Below, piece after piece: positions 60,498 through 64,000 of a stretch of 64,000 nt of DNA. Location: the NCBI RefSeq assembly GCF_013608025.1, contig NZ_VDLV01000026.1, positions 18,143-82,142 on the forward strand, given 5' to 3'. Source of the DNA: Pseudomonas brassicacearum subsp. neoaurantiaca. Its GTDB lineage: Bacteria > Pseudomonadota > Gammaproteobacteria > Pseudomonadales > Pseudomonadaceae. Positions within the stretch are counted from its first letter, which is position 1, and every line of letters begins with the position of its first letter. Both the position numbers and the translations under genes were made by a program. The notes below the pieces were generated by a model. That model did no database searches and was not told the DNA's origin. It worked only from the letters and a program-made list of their open reading frames with translations.

Positions 60498-63149
60498 ATG
60501 AGCGACGCCGGCCGCGCCGATGCACTGTTAGCCAACCTGCCGCGCCACGACCGTGGCCGTCTCAAGGTCTTCCTGGGCGCCGCTCCGGGCGTCGGCAAGA
60601 CCTACGCCATGCTGCAAGCGGCCCACACCCGGTTGCGCCAAGGCACGGACGTCATCGCCGGGGTCGTCGAAACCCACGGGCGCGCCGAGACCGAAGCGCT
60701 GTTGAATGGCCTGGCGCAGCAGCCATTGGTACGTTCGGAATATCGCGGCGTGATGATCGAGGAAATGGACCTCGACGGGCTCCTGTCGGCGCGCCCGAGC
60801 CTGGCGCTGGTGGATGAACTGGCCCACAGCAACGCGCCCGGCAGTCGCCACGCCAAGCGTTGGCAAGACATCCAGGAACTGCTCGCCGCTGGCATCGACG
60901 TCTACACCACGGTCAACGTCCAGCACTTGGAAAGTCTCAATGATCAGGTGCGCGGCATCACCGGCGTGCAGGTGCGCGAGACGTTGCCGGATTGGGTGCT
61001 GCAGGAAGCCGATGAGCTGTTGTTGATCGACCTGCCACCGCGCGAGCTGCTGGAGCGCTTGCGCGACGGCAAGGTCTACGTGCCGGAACAGGCGCGGGCC
61101 GCGATCGATGCGTTTTTCTCCCAGACCAACCTGACCGCCCTGCGCGAACTGGCCATGCAGACCGCCGCTGCGCAGGTAGATAACGATCTGGCCCAGGGCT
61201 ATCGACAACTGGGCCAGTCGGCGCCGGCGGTACAGGGGCGGCTGTTGGTGGGCGTGGACGGCGACGTGCAGGCTGAACGGCTGGTGCGCCACGCCAGTCG
61301 TGTCGCCCAGCGCCGGCATCTGCCCTGGAGCGTGGTGCATGTGGATAACGGCGCGGCACGGGACGAGGCATCGCGCCAACGCCTGCAAAACGCCCAGCAA
61401 TTGGCTGAAAGGCTCGGCGGGGAAGTGGTGCTGCTGCGAGCTGGCGAAGTCGCCAAGACCTTGATCCAACACGCCAGGCAACGTCGCGCGACATTGCTGC
61501 TGGTGGGCCAGTCCCGGCCACGCCTGCGCCGAAACCTGTTTGGCGGTGGCCTCGCGTCGCGCTTGCTGCGCAACGCCCGAGGCCTGGAAATCAACGTGCT
61601 GGACAGCGATGAGTCGCCGCCACCCACCCGCCAGCGTGCAGGTTCCGTCCAGACCGGTTTCGACTATGCGCTGGCGCTGGTGGCGACGGTGGTGGCCAGC
61701 GCCTTGGCCTGGGGGATATCCGGGCTGCTGGCGTTGCCCAACATTTCCCTGGTGTTTCTGATGGCGGTGTTGCTGGTGGCGGTGCGCAGCAGCCTCGGCC
61801 CGGCGCTGGCCTGTGCGGCGCTGTCGTTCCTGGCCTATGACTTCCTGTTCATTCCGCCGAATTTTTCCCTGACGATTCAACGCGAAGAGGACGTGCTGAC
61901 ATTGGTGTTCTTCCTGCTGATGGCGGCTTTGACCGGCAATCTCGCGGCCCGTCAGCGGCGCCAGTTGCAGGCGCTGCGCGACACCCAGCAGGAAACCGGC
62001 GAGCTGCTCGACTTGTCACGCAAACTGACCGCCGCGACCGATCGCCAGGCGGTGATCAGCGCCGCCGTGCTCCATCTCAACAGCGAGTACGACTTGCAAC
62101 TGTGCCTGCTCAATCGGGACGGCCCGGCTGGCTGGAAAGTCGAGACCCCCGAACCGCTGACGTTCAACGAGGCCGAGCGCGCCGCCGCCGACTGGTCGTG
62201 GCAACACGATCAGCCGGCCGGCGCCGGTACCGCGACGCTGCCGTCCGGGCGTTGGTGGTGGTGGCCTTTGTCGGCGGAGGGCGGGCCGCTGGGGTTGCTC
62301 GGCGTCTGCACGAAAGACGGCAAGCCGCTCAGCGATCAACGCCGGCGATTACTCGCGGCCCTCAGTCAGCCATTGGCCCAGGCCCTGGCCCGGGCCCAAC
62401 TGGCGCAGGATCTGGAAGCGGCGCGCCTGCATGGCGAAACCGAACAATTGCGCAGCGCCTTGCTTGCCTCCGTCTCCCATGATCTGCGCACGCCGCTGAC
62501 CTCCATGCGCGGCAGCATCGACAGTTTGTTGGCGTTGGGCGAAGCGATTCCGATCGCGGACCGTCGCGAACTGCTCGAAGGCACTCGCGACGAGGCCGAG
62601 CGGCTGGATCGCTATATCCAGAATCTGCTCGACATGACGCGCCTTGGCCACGGCGCCCTGAAGCTGGCGCGAGACTGGGTGTCGCCGGCCGACATTGTCG
62701 GCAGTGCCCTGAACCGCTTGCGCGCGGTGCTGGCGCCACTGGCGGTCAGCGTCGAAGTGCCGGCCGGCTTGCCGTTGCTGTATGTCCATGCCGCACTGAT
62801 CGAACAGGCCTTGGTCAACGTGCTGGAAAACGCCGCACGGTTTTCCCCAGCCCACGGCAGATTACTGCTCAGTGCCGAAGCGACGACAGACGAAATCCTC
62901 TTCGCCGTGGCGGATGAGGGGCCAGGTATTCCCGAACAGGAGCGCGAGAAGATTTTCGACATGTTCTACACCGCTGCCCGGGGCGATCGAGGCGGGCAGG
63001 GCACCGGGCTGGGATTGGCGATCTGCCAGGGCATGGTCGGTGCCCATGGCGGGCGGATCAGCGTCGCTGATGGCCTCGATGGCCGCGGCACTTGCATCAC
63101 CTTGCACCTGCCCTTGCAGGCACAACCGGGCATGGACGATGAAGCCTGA
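60498..63149 (+). CDS. kdpD: Sensor histidine kinase KdpD
   Basis: An 883-aa membrane sensor. In order: the KdpD domain with Walker A FLGAAPGVGKTYAM (about 26-39), a universal-stress-like domain (about 245-370), four TM helices (about 395-490), a GAF-like domain (about 505-630), HisKA with phosphoacceptor His661 in SVSHDLRTPLTSMRG, and HATPase_c (ENAARFSPAHG, ADEGPGIPEQ, GTGLGLAICQG). It senses K+ limitation and controls KdpE by phosphorylation. GAAACAAGAGACATAGC precedes the ATG. kdpE follows after 48 nt. Confidence 0.97.
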   Translation: MSDAGRADALLANLPRHDRGRLKVFLGAAPGVGKTYAMLQAAHTRLRQGTDVIAGVVETHGRAETEALLNGLAQQPLVRSEYRGVMIEEMDLDGLLSARPSLALVDELAHSNAPGSRHAKRWQDIQELLAAGIDVYTTVNVQHLESLNDQVRGITGVQVRETLPDWVLQEADELLLIDLPPRELLERLRDGKVYVPEQARAAIDAFFSQTNLTALRELAMQTAAAQVDNDLAQGYRQLGQSAPAVQGRLLVGVDGDVQAERLVRHASRVAQRRHLPWSVVHVDNGAARDEASRQRLQNAQQLAERLGGEVVLLRAGEVAKTLIQHARQRRATLLLVGQSRPRLRRNLFGGGLASRLLRNARGLEINVLDSDESPPPTRQRAGSVQTGFDYALALVATVVASALAWGISGLLALPNISLVFLMAVLLVAVRSSLGPALACAALSFLAYDFLFIPPNFSLTIQREEDVLTLVFFLLMAALTGNLAARQRRQLQALRDTQQETGELLDLSRKLTAATDRQAVISAAVLHLNSEYDLQLCLLNRDGPAGWKVETPEPLTFNEAERAAADWSWQHDQPAGAGTATLPSGRWWWWPLSAEGGPLGLLGVCTKDGKPLSDQRRRLLAALSQPLAQALARAQLAQDLEAARLHGETEQLRSALLASVSHDLRTPLTSMRGSIDSLLALGEAIPIADRRELLEGTRDEAERLDRYIQNLLDMTRLGHGALKLARDWVSPADIVGSALNRLRAVLAPLAVSVEVPAGLPLLYVHAALIEQALVNVLENAARFSPAHGRLLLSAEATTDEILFAVADEGPGIPEQEREKIFDMFYTAARGDRGGQGTGLGLAICQGMVGAHGGRISVADGLDGRGTCITLHLPLQAQPGMDDEA

Positions 63150-63197
63150 CCGGCGCTGCGTTATGCTCTCGCGACTTGATTGTGATGAACGGAACCC

Positions 63198-63893
63198 ATG
63201 AGCCAGAGCGCGACCCTTTTGGTCATCGATGACGAACCGCAGATTCGCAAGTTCTTGCGCATCAGCCTGGCCTCCCAAGGCTACAAGGTGCTCGAAGCCG
63301 AGACGGGCGCCGAGGGCCTGGCCCAGGCGGCGTTGAACAAGCCCGATCTGCTGGTGCTCGACCTGGGCTTGCCGGACATGGACGGCCAGCAAGTGCTGCG
63401 CGAATTTCGCCAATGGTCGGCGGTGCCCGTGCTGGTCCTGTCGGTACGCGCCAGCGAAGCGCAGAAAGTCGAGGCGCTGGACAATGGCGCCAATGACTAC
63501 GTGACCAAGCCATTCGGCATTCAGGAGTTCCTCGCCCGCGTGCGTGCGCTACTGCGCCAGGCGCCGGCAGGCGAGGCACCGCCAGCGGCACTGACGTTGG
63601 GGCCGCTGACGGTGGACCTGGCTTATCGCCGAGTCCTGCTGGACGGCGCCGAAGTGGCCCTGACCCGCAAGGAATACGCGGTGCTGGCACAGTTGGCGCG
63701 GCATCCCGGACGCGTCATCACCCAGCAGCAATTGCTCAAGGACATCTGGGGCCCGACCCACGTTGAAGACAGCCACTACCTGCGCATCGTGGTCGGTCAC
63801 CTGCGCCAGAAACTGGCCGACGACCCGACCCGGCCTCGGTTTATCGTGACTGAAGCGGGGGTGGGGTATCGGTTGTTGGAGGAGGGTGCTTGA
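63198..63893 (+). CDS. kdpE: Response regulator KdpE
   Basis: A 231-aa OmpR/PhoB-type regulator. The receiver domain (about 5-118) has the acidic pair Asp11-Asp12, phospho-acceptor Asp55 in LVLDLGLPD and the conserved Lys in YVTKPFG. The DNA-binding winged helix (about 130-228) contains ALTRKEYAVLAQLARHPGRVIT and the recognition region YLRIVVGHLRQKL. It activates kdpFABC when phosphorylated by KdpD. Its likely operator lies before kdpF. A REP element begins 13 nt after the stop. Confidence 0.97.
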   Translation: MSQSATLLVIDDEPQIRKFLRISLASQGYKVLEAETGAEGLAQAALNKPDLLVLDLGLPDMDGQQVLREFRQWSAVPVLVLSVRASEAQKVEALDNGANDYVTKPFGIQEFLARVRALLRQAPAGEAPPAALTLGPLTVDLAYRRVLLDGAEVALTRKEYAVLAQLARHPGRVITQQQLLKDIWGPTHVEDSHYLRIVVGHLRQKLADDPTRPRFIVTEAGVGYRLLEEGA

Positions 63894-63905
63894 TTTAACG
63901 CTTTT

Positions 63906-64000
63906 GTGGCGAGGGAGCTTGCTCCCGCTGGGCTGCGAAGCAGCCCCAAAAAGCTTCAGAGATGATTTTTGCCTGACACATCTGATATTCAGGTTTTAGT
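63906..64000. repeat. REP copy, GTGGCGAGGGAGC family (partner past the window edge)
   Basis: GTGGCGAGGGAGCTTGCTCC starts at 63906, after kdpE. No inverted partner is seen before the window ends. Confidence 0.8.

Noticed and set aside
60528..61880. 450-codon minus-strand frame opposite kdpD
   Set aside because: It is Gln/His/Arg-rich shadow sequence; kdpD is complete on the plus strand.
1..64000. Prophage, insertion sequence or integrative element
   Set aside because: No transposase, integrase, phage structural gene or attachment-site duplication was seen. The AT-rich block is fully explained as O-antigen genes.

Overview
The window looks like chromosomal DNA from a Pseudomonas of the fluorescens complex. 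The housekeeping genes have GC-rich Pseudomonas codon usage. The gene order mtnA-gyrA-serC-pheA-hisC-tyrA/aroA-cmk-rpsA-ihfB-wzz-(O-antigen genes)-wbpM-comEA is the classic Pseudomonas arrangement. Many intergenic gaps hold the two palindromic REP families typical of this group (GTGGCGAGGGAGCTTGCTCC and GTGGGAGCGAGCTTGCTCGC types). No rRNA, tRNA, transposase, prophage or CRISPR was seen.

Layout. 1-5.4 kb: the 3' part of a polyphosphate:AMP phosphotransferase gene, a thiolase, a small DUF6316 protein, a DMT-type permease and fumC. 5.6-13.5 kb: a DUF2059 periplasmic protein, BolA, TrhO, a DsbA-like protein, an ABC exporter, an RbdA-like PAS-GGDEF-EAL protein and a TenA-like protein. 13.5-14.1 kb: a tandem array of REP doublets. 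14.1-19.1 kb, minus strand: a GGEEF diguanylate cyclase, a YciK-type SDR, MupP, UbiG and an MTA-deaminase-type hydrolase. The last is divergent from mtnA. 20.7-33 kb: gyrA, then a tightly packed run serC-pheA-hisC-tyrA/aroA-cmk with 1-8 nt overlaps at most junctions, rpsA, a small lipoprotein, ihfB and lapA.

33.1-49.3 kb is an O-antigen locus. After wzz comes a strong terminator, then an AT-rich block of 13 plus-strand genes: a UDP-sugar dehydrogenase and epimerase (TviB/WbpO, TviC/WbpP), a dTDP-Fuc3NAc-type pathway (FdtA, FdtC, FdtB), Wzx, an extra acyltransferase, one GT2 and two GT4 glycosyltransferases, a Wzy-like polymerase, an SDR reductase, and WbpL with WbpM. My reading is a roughly four-sugar unit started by WbpL, with a WbpM-derived FucNAc/QuiNAc, a GalNAcA-type residue and Fuc3NAc. 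The dTDP-4-keto-6-deoxyglucose needed by FdtA would come from an rmlB-rmlA pair on the other strand at 53.5-55.5 kb, which lacks rmlC and rmlD.

49.4-53.2 kb: a ComEA-like protein, then a GntR regulator, a DUF1989 protein, a 55-aa DUF2897 protein and an ethanolamine-type permease, possibly a small amine-use locus. 55.7-63.9 kb: the complete kdpFABC-kdpDE high-affinity potassium system, with REP elements inside the operon and a candidate KdpE site upstream.
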